The notes: a model not told the origin generated them from the letters alone. DNA of 55,139 nucleotides from Nitrospiraceae bacterium (GCA_919902665.1 CAKKRK010000180.1:1-55139), one strand, 5' to 3'. Counted from the stretch's first letter, positions 7,282 to 17,934 are shown. Translations and numbers: made by a program.

Positions 7282-8469
7282 CTATGCGGCTTTTGGCGGG
7301 GCAGCCGGATGGATCGCACAGTCTCGCGAGGCCATTGGGATCAGCACCGTAAACGGCTGTCGAACTCCGCTGGTTGCACCGAAATTTTGGAGACGCATGA
7401 TCATGGATGGAGTGACTTCCTGGCCCTTTGATGCAAGGAGCACCTCGGTGCTTGACTTGATGTCTTCGCCCAAAATCATTCCTTTATCAAGATTGGCCAC
7501 CGTGGTCGTCCGCATCTCATATTTGATCTCTCGAGCGAATGCCGTTTTCAACGCTTCGACCACCGTCGGATCGTACCAGCCTTTCCGTTGCTTAAGCTGA
7601 TCGAACGCCTCAACCTTCGTCTTGCCCGCCGACTCGAGCGCATCGAAGTCCAGCGCAACCTTCAGAATTCTGGCCTCCATCGGAATCTCATTACCCTGCC
7701 GATGATCGCCCGACACGCCGACCCCGTCATAGTACTTGTCCTGACACTTGATGATTTCCGCCACTCTCATCATCCGTGGGATTTTGGCGACCAGGTCGAA
7801 TGCCACAAAGGGATGTTGATTGAATAGTTGGGATTCTTCAGACGTCAACGCTTCGCCTCGATACACTTTCTTGAGCACCGCTTCCGGCAGAATCACACAG
7901 CCGATCTGGGATAACATAGCGGCGGTTTTGATGGCCCACAGCTCGCTGACATGGAGTTCGGCCGCGATCGCCTCAACATACCGCGTGATACGGGACGACC
8001 GCCCGAATGCCTCAGGGTTGACCAACGACAGCACTTCACACAGTACCCTGATGCTTCCACTGAGGGTATGCTCCAAGAGCTCGTGTTCCGCGGTGATCAA
8101 GCGGTGCTGTGCCAGGCCTGCTTTGAGCGTGTTCGCCAACGCTTCCGGCGTGCAGGGTTTGGTCAAAAATCGGAAGATCTGCCCTTGATTGATGGCGTCG
8201 ATCGACGCCTGAAGATCGGCATTGCCGGTCAGCAGAATCCGGATGGTGTCGGGCGATTGCTCCCGCACCCTGGAGAGAAACTGAATGCCGTTCATGCCCG
8301 GCATTTGCAAGTCGGACACCACCACCGAGAAGGGGCCGCGCGCCTCAAGAATCTTCAGCCCCTCCTGCGGCCCCACGGCCGTTTCTATACTGAACTCCTT
8401 CCGGAGTTGCCGCCGGAATCCGTCAAGAATGCCGGCATCGTCGTCCACACAGAGGATGGCGTCGCTCAT
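7282..8469 (-). CDS. Response regulator with degenerate HD-type output domain
   Basis: A 395-residue protein. The N-terminal receiver domain has the phosphoacceptor Asp at residue 53 (VVSDLQMPGMNG). The output domain is laid out like an RpfG-class HD-GYP domain but has lost the metal-binding residues: where HD-GYP proteins have LHDIGKIGIP it reads LSQIGCVILP, and the HH...GYP part is replaced by KCQDKYYDGVGV. A phosphodiesterase activity is therefore unlikely; it may be a phosphorylation-dependent binding protein. The ATG at 8469 was chosen because GGAGAG precedes it and it overlaps the stop of the HDOD regulator gene (ATGA). The frame is open further upstream, but that stretch overlaps the neighbour. 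Last gene of the six-gene signalling run. Confidence 0.85.
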   Translation of the reverse strand: MSDAILCVDDDAGILDGFRRQLRKEFSIETAVGPQEGLKILEARGPFSVVVSDLQMPGMNGIQFLSRVREQSPDTIRILLTGNADLQASIDAINQGQIFRFLTKPCTPEALANTLKAGLAQHRLITAEHELLEHTLSGSIRVLCEVLSLVNPEAFGRSSRITRYVEAIAAELHVSELWAIKTAAMLSQIGCVILPEAVLKKVYRGEALTSEESQLFNQHPFVAFDLVAKIPRMMRVAEIIKCQDKYYDGVGVSGDHRQGNEIPMEARILKVALDFDALESAGKTKVEAFDQLKQRKGWYDPTVVEALKTAFAREIKYEMRTTTVANLDKGMILGEDIKSSTEVLLASKGQEVTPSMIMRLQNFGATSGVRQPFTVLIPMASRDCAIHPAAPPKAA

Positions 8470-9677
8470 GAAGTGCTCTCCTTTCCTACCGTCATCGCGA
8501 GGGCTTTCCAGTCTGGAAGCCGTTCGGTCAAGTGCAATCTGTCCAGGTAGACGGAATCGATTCGGGCTGAGCTGTGACCGGAACTCTGCGCAACCTGCTC
8601 CTGGTACAGCGCCTTGGCCACGTGCACTGCGGTCAGCGGGCTGAAGCCCTCCCCGCTGACGCAATCTCCCGGCCGATGATGGTACGCCACGGCCTCGACG
8701 ATCGGATCGCTCAGCCCCCAGAGTCCCAGCAGGTAGGCGCCGACTTCGGCATGGGTGGCCCCGAACTCCGCCTGTTCCGCCTCCCAGTCCGGCATGCCTC
8801 CGGTCAACACCTTCGCAAGGACGGCACTGAATCGATCGGCTACGTTCGCCGCCAGCACAAGGGTGCCCACGCTATGCAGCACGCCCGCCGTGTACGCCTG
8901 CTCGACCTCGAGCGGCAGACGCCCTTCCGCCTTGGCAATCGCCCGAGCCAGGGCGCCGGTTCCCATGCTTTCCGCCCACAAACTTTCGATATGGGATACC
9001 ACCGCGCTGTCCTTTGGGAATTGCGAAAAGACATGCACCGACAGCACCAGCGCCTGAATTGTGTCCAACCCCAGGAAACTCACGGCCTGCTCAACCGTCG
9101 AAACGTTCCCGTGGAAGCCAAAAAAGGCCGAGTTAACGAGCTGAAGAATTTTCGCCGTCATGCCCATATCTTTGCCGATGATGGCCCCGATCGCCTTTAA
9201 CGAGGAGGTTTCTGACTCGGCCTCTTTCTTGATCTCTGCAAACAGAGCTGGCAGGCTTGGAATGTCTCGCATCCCCGCCACGAGTCCCCGAAGAGAATCG
9301 TTCGTAAGCAGGTCGCGCAGCGCGCAGGCGCGGTGAATCGTCGTCTTCAGCTGATCCACCTCACAGGGTTTCGCCAGAAACTGATGCGTCGCGCTAATCG
9401 AGTTGTAGATCATGGCCTGGTCGGAATGGCCGGACAGAATAATTCTGACGACATTCGGATAGAGCCGCCGCACCTCGTTCATCAGTTGGGCGCCGTCCAT
9501 GCCTGGCATGCGCATATCCGATACCGCCACATCGAACGAAGCCTGCTCGAGAATCTTCAGCGCCTCCTGGCTGCCGATCGCGAACGTCATGGTCCACTCG
9601 TTCCGCATGGAGCGCAGCGACCGCTTCAGGCCATCCAGGATCTTCGGCTCGTCATCCACAAACAAGATCTGTTTCAT
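8466..9677 (-). CDS. Response regulator with HDOD output domain
   Basis: A 403-residue protein with a receiver domain (phosphoacceptor Asp at residue 54 in AVSDMRMPGMDG, Lys in FLAKPC) followed from about residue 140 by an HDOD domain (IPSLPALFAEI, MTAKILQLVNSAFFG, VEQAVSFLGLDTIQALVLS, YHHRPGD). HDOD proteins are HD-fold relatives without clear catalysis, used as signalling scaffolds. It sits 18 bp downstream of the HD-GYP regulator and overlaps the next regulator by 4 bases. Its partners are probably the two large kinases of the same run. Confidence 0.92.
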   Translation of the reverse strand: MKQILFVDDEPKILDGLKRSLRSMRNEWTMTFAIGSQEALKILEQASFDVAVSDMRMPGMDGAQLMNEVRRLYPNVVRIILSGHSDQAMIYNSISATHQFLAKPCEVDQLKTTIHRACALRDLLTNDSLRGLVAGMRDIPSLPALFAEIKKEAESETSSLKAIGAIIGKDMGMTAKILQLVNSAFFGFHGNVSTVEQAVSFLGLDTIQALVLSVHVFSQFPKDSAVVSHIESLWAESMGTGALARAIAKAEGRLPLEVEQAYTAGVLHSVGTLVLAANVADRFSAVLAKVLTGGMPDWEAEQAEFGATHAEVGAYLLGLWGLSDPIVEAVAYHHRPGDCVSGEGFSPLTAVHVAKALYQEQVAQSSGHSSARIDSVYLDRLHLTERLPDWKALAMTVGKESTS

Positions 9678-9695
9678 GATGATATCTCGCTCGTA

Positions 9696-10817
9696 CTAGG
9701 CGGCATCCGCCAGATCAGTTAGTCGTCCCAGGATCTCGCGAAACGCGGGGAGTGATCGGCGAAACGCCTCATACACAGCCGGATCAAAATGACTGCCGAC
9801 TTTCCTCTGCATGAGGCTCAAAACGACTTCTTCTGGAAATGCAGGCTTGTACGGCCTAGCCGAGCTCAACGCATCGTACACGTCCGCCACGGCGACGATG
9901 CGCGCTTCTACTGGGATGCCCTCTCCGGACAATTGTCGAGGATATCCCGTGCCGTCCCACCACTCGTGATGGGCCAGCGCGATGGAGGAAGCCATTTCGA
10001 GAAAGGGATTGCCTCGGCTCCCGTGCCCATCTGTCGAATCGAGAGGAGATATAGCCTGCATCGGAGAACGCACCCAGGCGTCCTGCCGCAAAATCTCTGC
10101 TCCGATCGCACAATGCCTTCTCATACTGTCCCATTCCGCAGCCGTGAGCTTTCCGGGCCGCAACAGGATGTCATCCGGAATGCCGATCTTCCCGATGTCG
10201 TGCAGAGGGCTGGTCAGAACAATCATCTCGGCAAAGTCTGGCGGCATCCCGAGCGTCTCGGCCAACACCTTGCAGTACGATCCAACCCGTATGATATGGT
10301 TGCCGGTCTGCTCATCGCGAAACTCGGCCACCCGTCCCAGTCGCCAGATCAAGTCGATGCGGGACATATCTAGCGCCCTCGTACGTTCCCGCACTTTGCG
10401 TTCGAGGAGATCGTTCTGCCCACGAATCTGGTCCTGATAGGCCTTCAGTCTGAGCACGCTCCGGATGCGCGCAATCAGATCGGCGTGATCGACGGGTTTG
10501 TTCAGCAGGTCCGTCGCGCCCTGATCCAAGGCGCGCCGTTTCAAATCCCGCTCGGCCGCGCCGGTCATGATGATGACAGGGACATGACACAAGTCCGCCG
10601 ACATCGCAATCCGTTGGAGCAGATCGAACCCGTTTCGATGAGGCATTTGCAGGTCCGAGACGACGGTATCGATGTTCAACTCTTCAAGTTGCTGAAGCGC
10701 CTCATCCACACTCGCTGCGAACGTCATGGTCCATTCCCCGGCATGGGGATGGAGCATCCGGCGGAGGCCGTCGAGAAAACTCGGATCGTCATCGACGAAC
10801 AGCACGTGCGGATTCAT
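9696..10817 (-). CDS. RpfG-type response regulator with HD-GYP phosphodiesterase domain
   Basis: A 373-residue protein: receiver domain (phosphoacceptor Asp at residue 55 in VVSDLQMPHRNG, Lys in LNKPV), a short coiled-coil linker (QNDLLERKVRERTRAL) and a complete HD-GYP domain with LHDIGKIGIP, HHEWWDGTGYP and VADVYDAL. HD-GYP domains hydrolyse cyclic di-GMP, and all signature residues are present. The start at 10817 overlaps the stop of the kinase gene (ATGA), which is why the longer open frame upstream was rejected. By position it is the direct output of the adjacent kinase. A PilZ protein, the usual c-di-GMP receptor, is encoded at 47.4 kb. Confidence 0.93.
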   Translation of the reverse strand: MNPHVLFVDDDPSFLDGLRRMLHPHAGEWTMTFAASVDEALQQLEELNIDTVVSDLQMPHRNGFDLLQRIAMSADLCHVPVIIMTGAAERDLKRRALDQGATDLLNKPVDHADLIARIRSVLRLKAYQDQIRGQNDLLERKVRERTRALDMSRIDLIWRLGRVAEFRDEQTGNHIIRVGSYCKVLAETLGMPPDFAEMIVLTSPLHDIGKIGIPDDILLRPGKLTAAEWDSMRRHCAIGAEILRQDAWVRSPMQAISPLDSTDGHGSRGNPFLEMASSIALAHHEWWDGTGYPRQLSGEGIPVEARIVAVADVYDALSSARPYKPAFPEEVVLSLMQRKVGSHFDPAVYEAFRRSLPAFREILGRLTDLADAA

Positions 10818-13800
10818 GCTGCTTGCTCCCTTTCTTCCATCTCGCGCCTCTCGCCGGATCCCTGCACCGGCAGGCGGATGATGAAGGTGGTCCCTTGGCC
10901 GACCTGGCTCTCGACGGTGATCATACCGTGATGCTTGCCCACCACGACGGAACGGGCAATGGCCAGGCCCTGTCCCGTCCCCTTGCCGACTTCCTTTGTC
11001 GTAAAGAACGGATCGAAGATCTTGTGCCGGATGTGCTCCGGGATGCCCGTCCCATTGTCCGTGATGCGGATCTCGGCCCAGTCGTCGACCCGGCGGGACG
11101 TGATCGAGATGATCCCCTTCTGGCCAGTGCTCTCGACCACATCGCCGATCGCGTGGGCGGCATTCACGATCAGATTGAGAATCACCTGATTGAATGGGCC
11201 CTGGAGGCAGGGCACCAGGGGGAGGTCGGGGGCCAGATCGGTCGTCAAGTCGGCGACGTACTTCCATTCGTTGCGCGAGACCTCCACTGTGCTCCCGATA
11301 GCCTTGTTAAGATCCACGCAGGCCTTCTCCTCGCTCCCCGGATGGGCAAAGTCTTTCATCGCGCGCACGATCTTGGCGATCCGATCGGTGCCCTCGGCGG
11401 ATTGCGCAATGGCTTTGGGGAGTTCCTCCGTCAGATAGTCGAGATCGGCCCGTTGCGATTCCAATTCGCAGGCTTCGATTATGTCCGGCGCGCAGGCTCC
11501 GGTCTTAGCGGACGCTAGAAGCTCCCGATGCCGAGCCAGAACGGTGAGGAGGCCGGTGAGGGAGTCCGACAGGAAGCGGAGGTTGTCGCCCACAAATTGT
11601 GTGGGCGTGTTGATTTCGTGCGCGATGCCCGCCGCCAGGTGCCCGATAGACTCAAGCTTCTGCGCCTGCGCCAGGTCGTACTCCAGACGGAACCGCTCGG
11701 TCACATCCTCGCCCATGAGCACATGGGACATACCGCCACAGCCATCCTGGATCGGCGACAGGATCAGTTTGAGGAATCTCGTTTCCCCTTCTGGAAGATC
11801 CAGCCGTATCTTGTCCAGCTGGATAGACTTCAACGTTTCATTGGCCTTCCCTATGGCCCCAAGAATTTCCCCCCAATTCCACTGGATGGGAAGCTTTTCG
11901 AAGGGCCGGCCAAGCGCTTCGGAAGGAGGAATGCTGAAGATATCCGCTGCACGAGGCGTCCATTCCGTGACTCCCCCCCCCTGACCGACGCGCACAAAGA
12001 AGACTGCCGCCGCAGCAAGGATCTCTGCTTTTTCTCGCGCGGCTTGTGCTGCTTGATCCGTCGCCCGTTGCAGCTGCTCCTCCGCCCGCAGGCGCACGAG
12101 AAACTGGCCGACTTTGATCCCCAGATCACGCATGACCCAGAGCACGATGTCTTTCCTCGGACGGGGATCACGACTGAAGAACTCCAGCAGAGCCAGAACC
12201 TCACCTCCACCCAGAATGGGAATACACAGGCGGCACCGCATACCCGCCGGAGCCGCAGCCGCAGCCGAATCACTCTCGCGGGGGCAATCCTTATCCAGAT
12301 CCGTGTCCCAAGTCGGGAGCCGACTCCCTCCACCGAGGGGCGGCCCTGAGAATGAGATCCCTGAAGAGCCGTTGATCAAACCATCACACGATACGGATTC
12401 GTCAACTAGGACAGCCGGCACTGCCCACATAGCCACGCAGCGCGGCGCATTGGGAGCAGGCTGCAGCATCCAGTATCGACCCAGATGCCATCCCATACCC
12501 TCACCGATAGTCGCTAACAGTTTGGAAATAGTCTCCTCGACAGTGCCTTGCTCCATCAGGATCTGACTGACGGATAGCTGTAGCCTTTGCCGCCTCTCCG
12601 CTTCCCGGCGTAGCGCCAGGCTCTGCCGCAGTCGCTCACGAAAGATATCGCGAAACATTCTGGTGCCGATGAGCAGCATGCTCCCGATCACGATGAACAG
12701 CGCCAGTCCGATGAGGGAGAGCCGCTTGGCTTGGAGTTGGCTGGTCACGGCAAAGACTTCGTCCGCTCGGATATGGACCATCAGGCACCCGCCGCCGATC
12801 TCCGGAACATTCCGATAGGCCATCACCGTGGGTACATTCTCATAGTCTGGCGTGATCGCGAGCGAACTGCGTTCTCCTTGAAGGCAGCGCCTCATAGCGT
12901 CAGCTGTGATTTCATGTGCCGATCCCTCGCCATGACTTGGACGCGAATATCTAAGGTTGGTCAGGGGACGACCGAGACGGTCGGCGAGAAAGCTTTCGCC
13001 GGTGGTTCCGAGCCCAACCCGGCTCGCGAACAGATCCATGGTCGACACCGTGCTGGCATTGGCCAGCAGAACACCAAGCGGCCGGGAGGGCATTGCGGGA
13101 TCTTCGACCGGAACACCAAGGAGCAAGACCAGTTTGCCATCATCCTCTCTTTCAAAGTGAACCAATGGCTCCTTGAGCGCCAACGCCATGTCGGCATCCC
13201 ATCGGCCTAGGGACGTTCCCTCGAAGGACCCCCATGCGGCGTGTCGAGTGCTCCCAGGAGCGACCGCAAGGAGCAAGCCGTGAAACGAGGTACTGGCTTG
13301 CACCTCGGACAGCGTCGCGCGAGGTGATGCCTGCTTCGCGCTTCTCAACCGCCTCGCGACATCCTGGACTGGAGCACCCTGAGCGATCTGCTTTAACGCC
13401 GTCAGTTGCTCACCAATGATGCGGGCGAACGCCTGCTGGCGTTCGTCAGCGAGGACGCCAAGACGGATCGTGTATTCGGCCAGAAGAATCCTCTCGGATT
13501 GCAGGTAACTGAGATAGCCGACAGCACTGACCGCCGCCACCGAGAGAGCCAATATCACGCCCATAAAGCGGAATGGCTTGAGTGCCAGTACAGACCGAAC
13601 CTTTCGACTGGCCGGCGCGGGATCATGGCGGCGCAGGCTGAATACACCCACCGAAAGGACCATCAAGGTCAACGCGGCGGGCGAGGCCATGGTTGCAGAT
13701 GGATCGGCGCCTGAGAACGATCGGCCTTCAGAGGACAACTCGAAGAGTGATGCGACGATTGGCACGACCGAGAACAAAGCGGCGAGAAGACCTATGCCTC

Positions 13801-14317
13801 GGGTGAGCCATGCGCCAAGCGGGCTTTCCCAAACAAGGAGGGCGCCACCCACGTTGAGCAAGGCAAACGCCATCACGGGAGCCATCCGACCAGGCTCCAG
13901 GGCTTGGACGGCTTCTTCATCCAGCAGGCGATCGCGGCCGATGTCCCACTCAAGCGTATACCCCACGAGGATGACGGTGCCCACCACGATCACACCAAGG
14001 GAACAGACTGTCGCGAGGCACCAGTGCTGTCTTCGAGTACGCTCGGCCTGTGCCAGCCAGAGCGAGGCCCCGGCCAGGATGATCGCAACCGACATCATGG
14101 GCGTCATGGCGGGCAAGCCGGACGCAACGTTGTGCATGGAGCCGAGATCGAACGCCCAGCCGAGGAAGGCCAGGCAGCCGACCACGAGCGCGGTGACACT
14201 TGCAGCGCCTGCCAGAACCCGGTGCAATAGCATGGGCCAAGAAGGAGGCGAGGCTGTCATGGGCACTGTCTTCCCTTCGCACAGGACACCGTGACCGTTG
14301 CAGAGATCATGTCCCAT
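10814..14317 (-). CDS. Large membrane sensor histidine kinase (multi-TM, Cache-like, GAF, PAS)
   Basis: Sensor kinase of about 1170 residues. The N terminus holds several hydrophobic segments (for example [16 protein letters not shown] and [13 protein letters not shown]), then an extracytoplasmic region resembling a Cache domain bounded by another membrane helix ([17 protein letters not shown]). Cytoplasmic GAF-like and PAS domains follow. The C-terminal kinase has the H box [14 protein letters not shown] box [11 protein letters not shown]1 DNGTGIP and G2 [10 protein letters not shown]. The start is uncertain: 14317 (with GTGAGG upstream, overlapping the end of a mini-ORF) or 14260; the frame stays open to 14383. 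The last 300 residues are nearly identical to those of the next kinase upstream, marking a tandem duplication. Confidence 0.88.
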   Translation of the reverse strand: MGHDLCNGHGVLCEGKTVPMTASPPSWPMLLHRVLAGAASVTALVVGCLAFLGWAFDLGSMHNVASGLPAMTPMMSVAIILAGASLWLAQAERTRRQHWCLATVCSLGVIVVGTVILVGYTLEWDIGRDRLLDEEAVQALEPGRMAPVMAFALLNVGGALLVWESPLGAWLTRGIGLLAALFSVVPIVASLFELSSEGRSFSGADPSATMASPAALTLMVLSVGVFSLRRHDPAPASRKVRSVLALKPFRFMGVILALSVAAVSAVGYLSYLQSERILLAEYTIRLGVLADERQQAFARIIGEQLTALKQIAQGAPVQDVARRLRSAKQASPRATLSEVQASTSFHGLLLAVAPGSTRHAAWGSFEGTSLGRWDADMALALKEPLVHFEREDDGKLVLLLGVPVEDPAMPSRPLGVLLANASTVSTMDLFASRVGLGTTGESFLADRLGRPLTNLRYSRPSHGEGSAHEITADAMRRCLQGERSSLAITPDYENVPTVMAYRNVPEIGGGCLMVHIRADEVFAVTSQLQAKRLSLIGLALFIVIGSMLLIGTRMFRDIFRERLRQSLALRREAERRQRLQLSVSQILMEQGTVEETISKLLATIGEGMGWHLGRYWMLQPAPNAPRCVAMWAVPAVLVDESVSCDGLINGSSGISFSGPPLGGGSRLPTWDTDLDKDCPRESDSAAAAAPAGMRCRLCIPILGGGEVLALLEFFSRDPRPRKDIVLWVMRDLGIKVGQFLVRLRAEEQLQRATDQAAQAAREKAEILAAAAVFFVRVGQGGGVTEWTPRAADIFSIPPSEALGRPFEKLPIQWNWGEILGAIGKANETLKSIQLDKIRLDLPEGETRFLKLILSPIQDGCGGMSHVLMGEDVTERFRLEYDLAQAQKLESIGHLAAGIAHEINTPTQFVGDNLRFLSDSLTGLLTVLARHRELLASAKTGACAPDIIEACELESQRADLDYLTEELPKAIAQSAEGTDRIAKIVRAMKDFAHPGSEEKACVDLNKAIGSTVEVSRNEWKYVADLTTDLAPDLPLVPCLQGPFNQVILNLIVNAAHAIGDVVESTGQKGIISITSRRVDDWAEIRITDNGTGIPEHIRHKIFDPFFTTKEVGKGTGQGLAIARSVVVGKHHGMITVESQVGQGTTFIIRLPVQGSGERREMEEREQAA

Positions 14318-14402
14318 GGACCTCACTGGTTGCGTGTGATATCCGGCGGAGGCCGTCGAGGAAACTGGCATCATCATCGACAAACAGCACGTGCGGATTC
14401 AT
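14307..14402 (-). pseudogene. Remnant of a receiver-domain gene between the two kinases
   Basis: A 31-codon frame starts in an ATGA overlap with the upstream kinase stop and reads [20 protein letters not shown], then unrelated residues and a stop. Its first 20 codons match the start of the HD-GYP regulator ([20 protein letters not shown]) at 10817, including the DNA around it. The response regulator that once followed the first kinase has been deleted down to this stub. The stub may still serve to couple translation of the second kinase. Confidence 0.7.
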
Positions 14403-17400
14403 GCCGCTTGCTCCATTTCACCCATCTCTCCCGATCTATTCAGCGGCAGGCGGATGATGAAGGTGGTCCCTTGGCCTACCTGGCTCTCGACTGTGATCGT
14501 ACCGCGATGCTTGTCCACCACGACGGAACGCGCAATAGCCAAGCCCTGTCCCGTCCCCTTGCCGACTTCCTTCGTCGTAAAGAACGGATCGAAGACTCTG
14601 CGTCTGATGCTCTCCGGAATGCCGGTCCCGGTGTCCGTAATGCGGATCTCCGCACACTCGCCGACCAGGCAAGACACGATCGAAATGGCGCCTTTTTGTC
14701 CCGTGCCCCTGACCACATCGCCGACCGCATGGGCGGCATTCACGATCATGTTGAGGATCACCTGGTTGAACTGACCCAGGAGGCAGGGGACCAGGGGGAG
14801 GTCGGGCGCTAAATCGGTCGTCAAGTCGGCCACATACTTCCATTCGTTGTGCGCGACTATCACCGTGCTCTCGATGGCCTTATTGAGATTTACGTGGGTC
14901 ATCTCGTCGTTGTCCGGATGGGCGAAGTCTTTCATCGCGCGCACGATCTTGGCGACCCGCGCGATACCTTCGGCAGATTGCGCGATGGCTTTGGGGATTT
15001 CCTCCGTCAAATAATCGAGATCGGCCCGCCGCATTTCCATTTCGCAGGCCTCGATCAGTCCCGGCGGGCAGATCCCGGTCTTGGCAGAAGCCAGCAGCTC
15101 ACGATTTCGGTCGAGCACGGCGAGCAGGTCGGCGAAGGAGTCCGAAAGAAAGCGGACATTGTCGCCGACGTACTGCGTGGGCGTGTTGATCTCATGCGCG
15201 ATGCCGGCTGCCAATTGTCCGATGGATTCCAGCTTTTGCGCCTGCACGAGCTCACGCTCGAGATCCAAGCGCTCCGTAACGTCCTCTCCCATCAGGACGA
15301 CATCGACGCTGGCATCCGTGCAGAGCGGCGAAACGGTCAGTCGGATGAACCGCTGGGTATTCTCAAGTGTGACCAGCCGCACTTTGTCCAGATGAACTGA
15401 GCTGATCGTTTGAGTTACCCGATTGATAGTCTCTTGGACCGTCTCCCAACTCCAGCCAATGGGGAGATCGGAAAAGGTTCTCCCTATCGCTTCCGGAAGA
15501 GAAATGCCGAACAGCTTCTCGGCCTGGCTGGTCCATTCGCAGATGACACCCGAGTCGGTCAGCCTGATAAAAAACGCCTCGACGGTGGCCAGCAACGCGG
15601 CCTTTTCGCCTACCGCCTGCTCCGCGATGGCCTTGGCGGCAGTGATGGCCACCTCTGCCATTTTACGCCTCAGAAACTGAGAGAGTTGCGCCGCCAGGTT
15701 GCCGAACATGTCCAATAACTTCCGCTCCGGTTCTCGGATATCTGAGGCAAAAAACTCCATCACCGCATACACCTTTTTCTCCAAGCGGATCGGGAACGCG
15801 AACCCGGTGTGGACCCCTGCCTCCGCCGCAAAGGGCGCTCTGGGGAAGTTGCTGTCGTGAATGACATCGGAAATCCACTCGACGTTCCCGCTCTCCCAGA
15901 CCCTGCCGGGAAGACCGGCCCCGCAGGGAAAGGCGCTGCGTCTGGTCTGTTCGAGAAACGTTTCGGCCTGTGTCCGAGAGACCTTCCATTCGGCCACGCA
16001 CCGCAACACCTGCGCCTGCTCATCCACCTTCCATAACACGCCCACTTTCCAACCCAAGGTCCGGCATACCGTCTCCTGGATTTTCTGTGAGGCCTCCTCC
16101 AATGAGTCTGAGTCCAGCAGTATCTTAGCGATGGCATGTTCCGTTGATTGACGACGCTCTTGCTCGAGGCGAGCGGTGATGTCGTAAATGAGCGCCAGGA
16201 AGGTCTGATTCTGACCTTGCCCGACAACTTGCAATTGGACCTCCACAGGATAGAGACTTTCATTTTTACGCCGGTGGACGGTTTGAAAGACGAGTTTTTC
16301 CCGCTCACCGGTTAGGAGCGGTTTGACAAGTTCGCGAAAGGACGCCTCAGTCATCTCTGGTTTAATATCGAGGGGGGTCATGGCTTGCATGGCCTCCATG
16401 GTATACCCGATATTGCTCAGCGCACCCAGATTGACGTACGTGAACCGCAACGTGTCGGGACGGAACATGTAAATTTCGTTCAGGCTGGCATTCAGGATTG
16501 TCCACAATCGCACCTCCTCCGCTTCAGCCAGTTTGCGCTCCGTGATGTCGCGAATGAAGACGCTGAAGAGATTTCCCCTGGATGTCTTGACAGAAATGCT
16601 GCTGAGCTCGATTGGAAACGGGCGCCCTTCCCTATGCCGGCCCTCGGTTTCAAACCGTTTGTCCAACAGAAGTCCCTTTCCCGTGCTCGGGAATTTCATG
16701 AGATCTCGCCTGAGAGCCTCGCGGTCTTCAGGAGGAATGATCAGCTCTTCCAAGGGCTTGCCAACCACCTCCTCGGACGGCCACCCAAAGATCGCTTCCG
16801 CTTTGAGGTTCCATCCCACGACAAGCCCTTCGTGGTCCATTAAAATATGCGCGTCCAAGGCATTGTCGAGAATCGACTGGAGGAGGTGCTGCGCCTCCTC
16901 TGAAGCGTGTTTGCCAACCTCGGTTCGGCGCCATTCCGATCGCAATCGACCCATCGTCCAGAGGAGAAATAGCCACAAGGGGAGGAAGATTCCCATTCCC
17001 CACATCGTGACAGTCCGAACAGTCGAATGAATAGGCGCCAGAATGGCTTTGCTGTCCGCTCGAACTAGAACCCCCCACCCTAATTCTTGCAGTTCTTTCC
17101 GATCCGGCATTGGCGCATAGCCGGTCAGGACCTGCACGGGACGGCGCGCATGGTTTTCCATGACGAACCCGGTTTGTCCTGCGGTAACCAGCCGCGCCGA
17201 CTGCACACCCAGAGCGACCAGGTCGAGAGAGCCCTCTTGCTGATGGAGTGATTCAACGATGACCTGTCCATGCCTATTGAGCACCTGATATTCCAGACGC
17301 TGATGGACATCCGTTTTTGTTGTGATCTCTTGGAGTGTGCGGGTCACGATCGCGTCGAGGTCAGAAAGCTTGATATGCGTGACCAACGTTCCGTGAAAGG

Positions 17401-17932
17401 GGGAGAAGCGGCGTGATTGAGGAGGGACAGTGACCGGAACTGAAAACCCCACCGTCTTGTGCTCCTCCAATAAGTCATGAGACCGAGCATCGTGCACTGT
17501 AACGGCGGACTTGCCCTCTATTTGTCCGGCCAAGCCCATGCCGCCGGCGTCTTTTCCGACGGCGCCACTATCGGTTGCGGCTACCACTCGACCAGTCTTG
17601 TCCAACAGACCGATCCACCCATAAACGGGATACGCCTTCTGAACTTTTCCCAAATGTTGGGTCCATTGAGCGCCCTCTTGTTCGCCCCCCGCCTCCGGGA
17701 GGGTATCGGCGAGGATCTGAATATCTCCATATCGCTCAAAGAGCACCAGATCGAGTTTCTCTGCCATCTCCATGGCCGCCCACTGAAGATTCCGGCCGCT
17801 CCGGTTCAGCAGGTGGTCCTCAAGCATCGAGAGGCCGAGCAGGACGATACTGCCCGCCGCCACGGTTATGGCAACGACCAAGAGCGGAAGCCATCCATAT
17901 CGTTCAGGCTGTCGCAGCATGGGTCCCTGCAT
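14399..17932 (-). CDS. Large membrane sensor histidine kinase (Cache, PAS, GAF, PAS)
   Basis: Sensor kinase of 1177 residues. A signal-anchor helix (LLVVAITVAAGSIVLLGL) and a second helix near residue 320 (MGIFLPLWLFLLW) enclose a periplasmic Cache-type sensor domain. The cytoplasmic part has two PAS domains (LQSILDNALDAHILMD, FSVFIRDITERK), a GAF domain (KVGVLWKVDEQAQVLRCVAEW), another PAS domain, then the kinase: H box [14 protein letters not shown] box LNMIVNAAHA, G1 DTGTGIP, G2 [13 protein letters not shown] at 17932 or 17920 can start it; the second has AGGGA upstream. It directly follows the small receiver gene (2-base gap) and is a paralogue of the next kinase. Confidence 0.9.
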   Translation of the reverse strand: MQGPMLRQPERYGWLPLLVVAITVAAGSIVLLGLSMLEDHLLNRSGRNLQWAAMEMAEKLDLVLFERYGDIQILADTLPEAGGEQEGAQWTQHLGKVQKAYPVYGWIGLLDKTGRVVAATDSGAVGKDAGGMGLAGQIEGKSAVTVHDARSHDLLEEHKTVGFSVPVTVPPQSRRFSPFHGTLVTHIKLSDLDAIVTRTLQEITTKTDVHQRLEYQVLNRHGQVIVESLHQQEGSLDLVALGVQSARLVTAGQTGFVMENHARRPVQVLTGYAPMPDRKELQELGWGVLVRADSKAILAPIHSTVRTVTMWGMGIFLPLWLFLLWTMGRLRSEWRRTEVGKHASEEAQHLLQSILDNALDAHILMDHEGLVVGWNLKAEAIFGWPSEEVVGKPLEELIIPPEDREALRRDLMKFPSTGKGLLLDKRFETEGRHREGRPFPIELSSISVKTSRGNLFSVFIRDITERKLAEAEEVRLWTILNASLNEIYMFRPDTLRFTYVNLGALSNIGYTMEAMQAMTPLDIKPEMTEASFRELVKPLLTGEREKLVFQTVHRRKNESLYPVEVQLQVVGQGQNQTFLALIYDITARLEQERRQSTEHAIAKILLDSDSLEEASQKIQETVCRTLGWKVGVLWKVDEQAQVLRCVAEWKVSRTQAETFLEQTRRSAFPCGAGLPGRVWESGNVEWISDVIHDSNFPRAPFAAEAGVHTGFAFPIRLEKKVYAVMEFFASDIREPERKLLDMFGNLAAQLSQFLRRKMAEVAITAAKAIAEQAVGEKAALLATVEAFFIRLTDSGVICEWTSQAEKLFGISLPEAIGRTFSDLPIGWSWETVQETINRVTQTISSVHLDKVRLVTLENTQRFIRLTVSPLCTDASVDVVLMGEDVTERLDLERELVQAQKLESIGQLAAGIAHEINTPTQYVGDNVRFLSDSFADLLAVLDRNRELLASAKTGICPPGLIEACEMEMRRADLDYLTEEIPKAIAQSAEGIARVAKIVRAMKDFAHPDNDEMTHVNLNKAIESTVIVAHNEWKYVADLTTDLAPDLPLVPCLLGQFNQVILNMIVNAAHAVGDVVRGTGQKGAISIVSCLVGECAEIRITDTGTGIPESIRRRVFDPFFTTKEVGKGTGQGLAIARSVVVDKHRGTITVESQVGQGTTFIIRLPLNRSGEMGEMEQAA

Positions 17933-17934
17933 CC

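Noticed and set aside
7118-7600. 160-codon plus-strand frame over the herA remnant and the degenerate-HD regulator
   Set aside because: Antisense to both; the matching minus-strand translation explains the sequence better.
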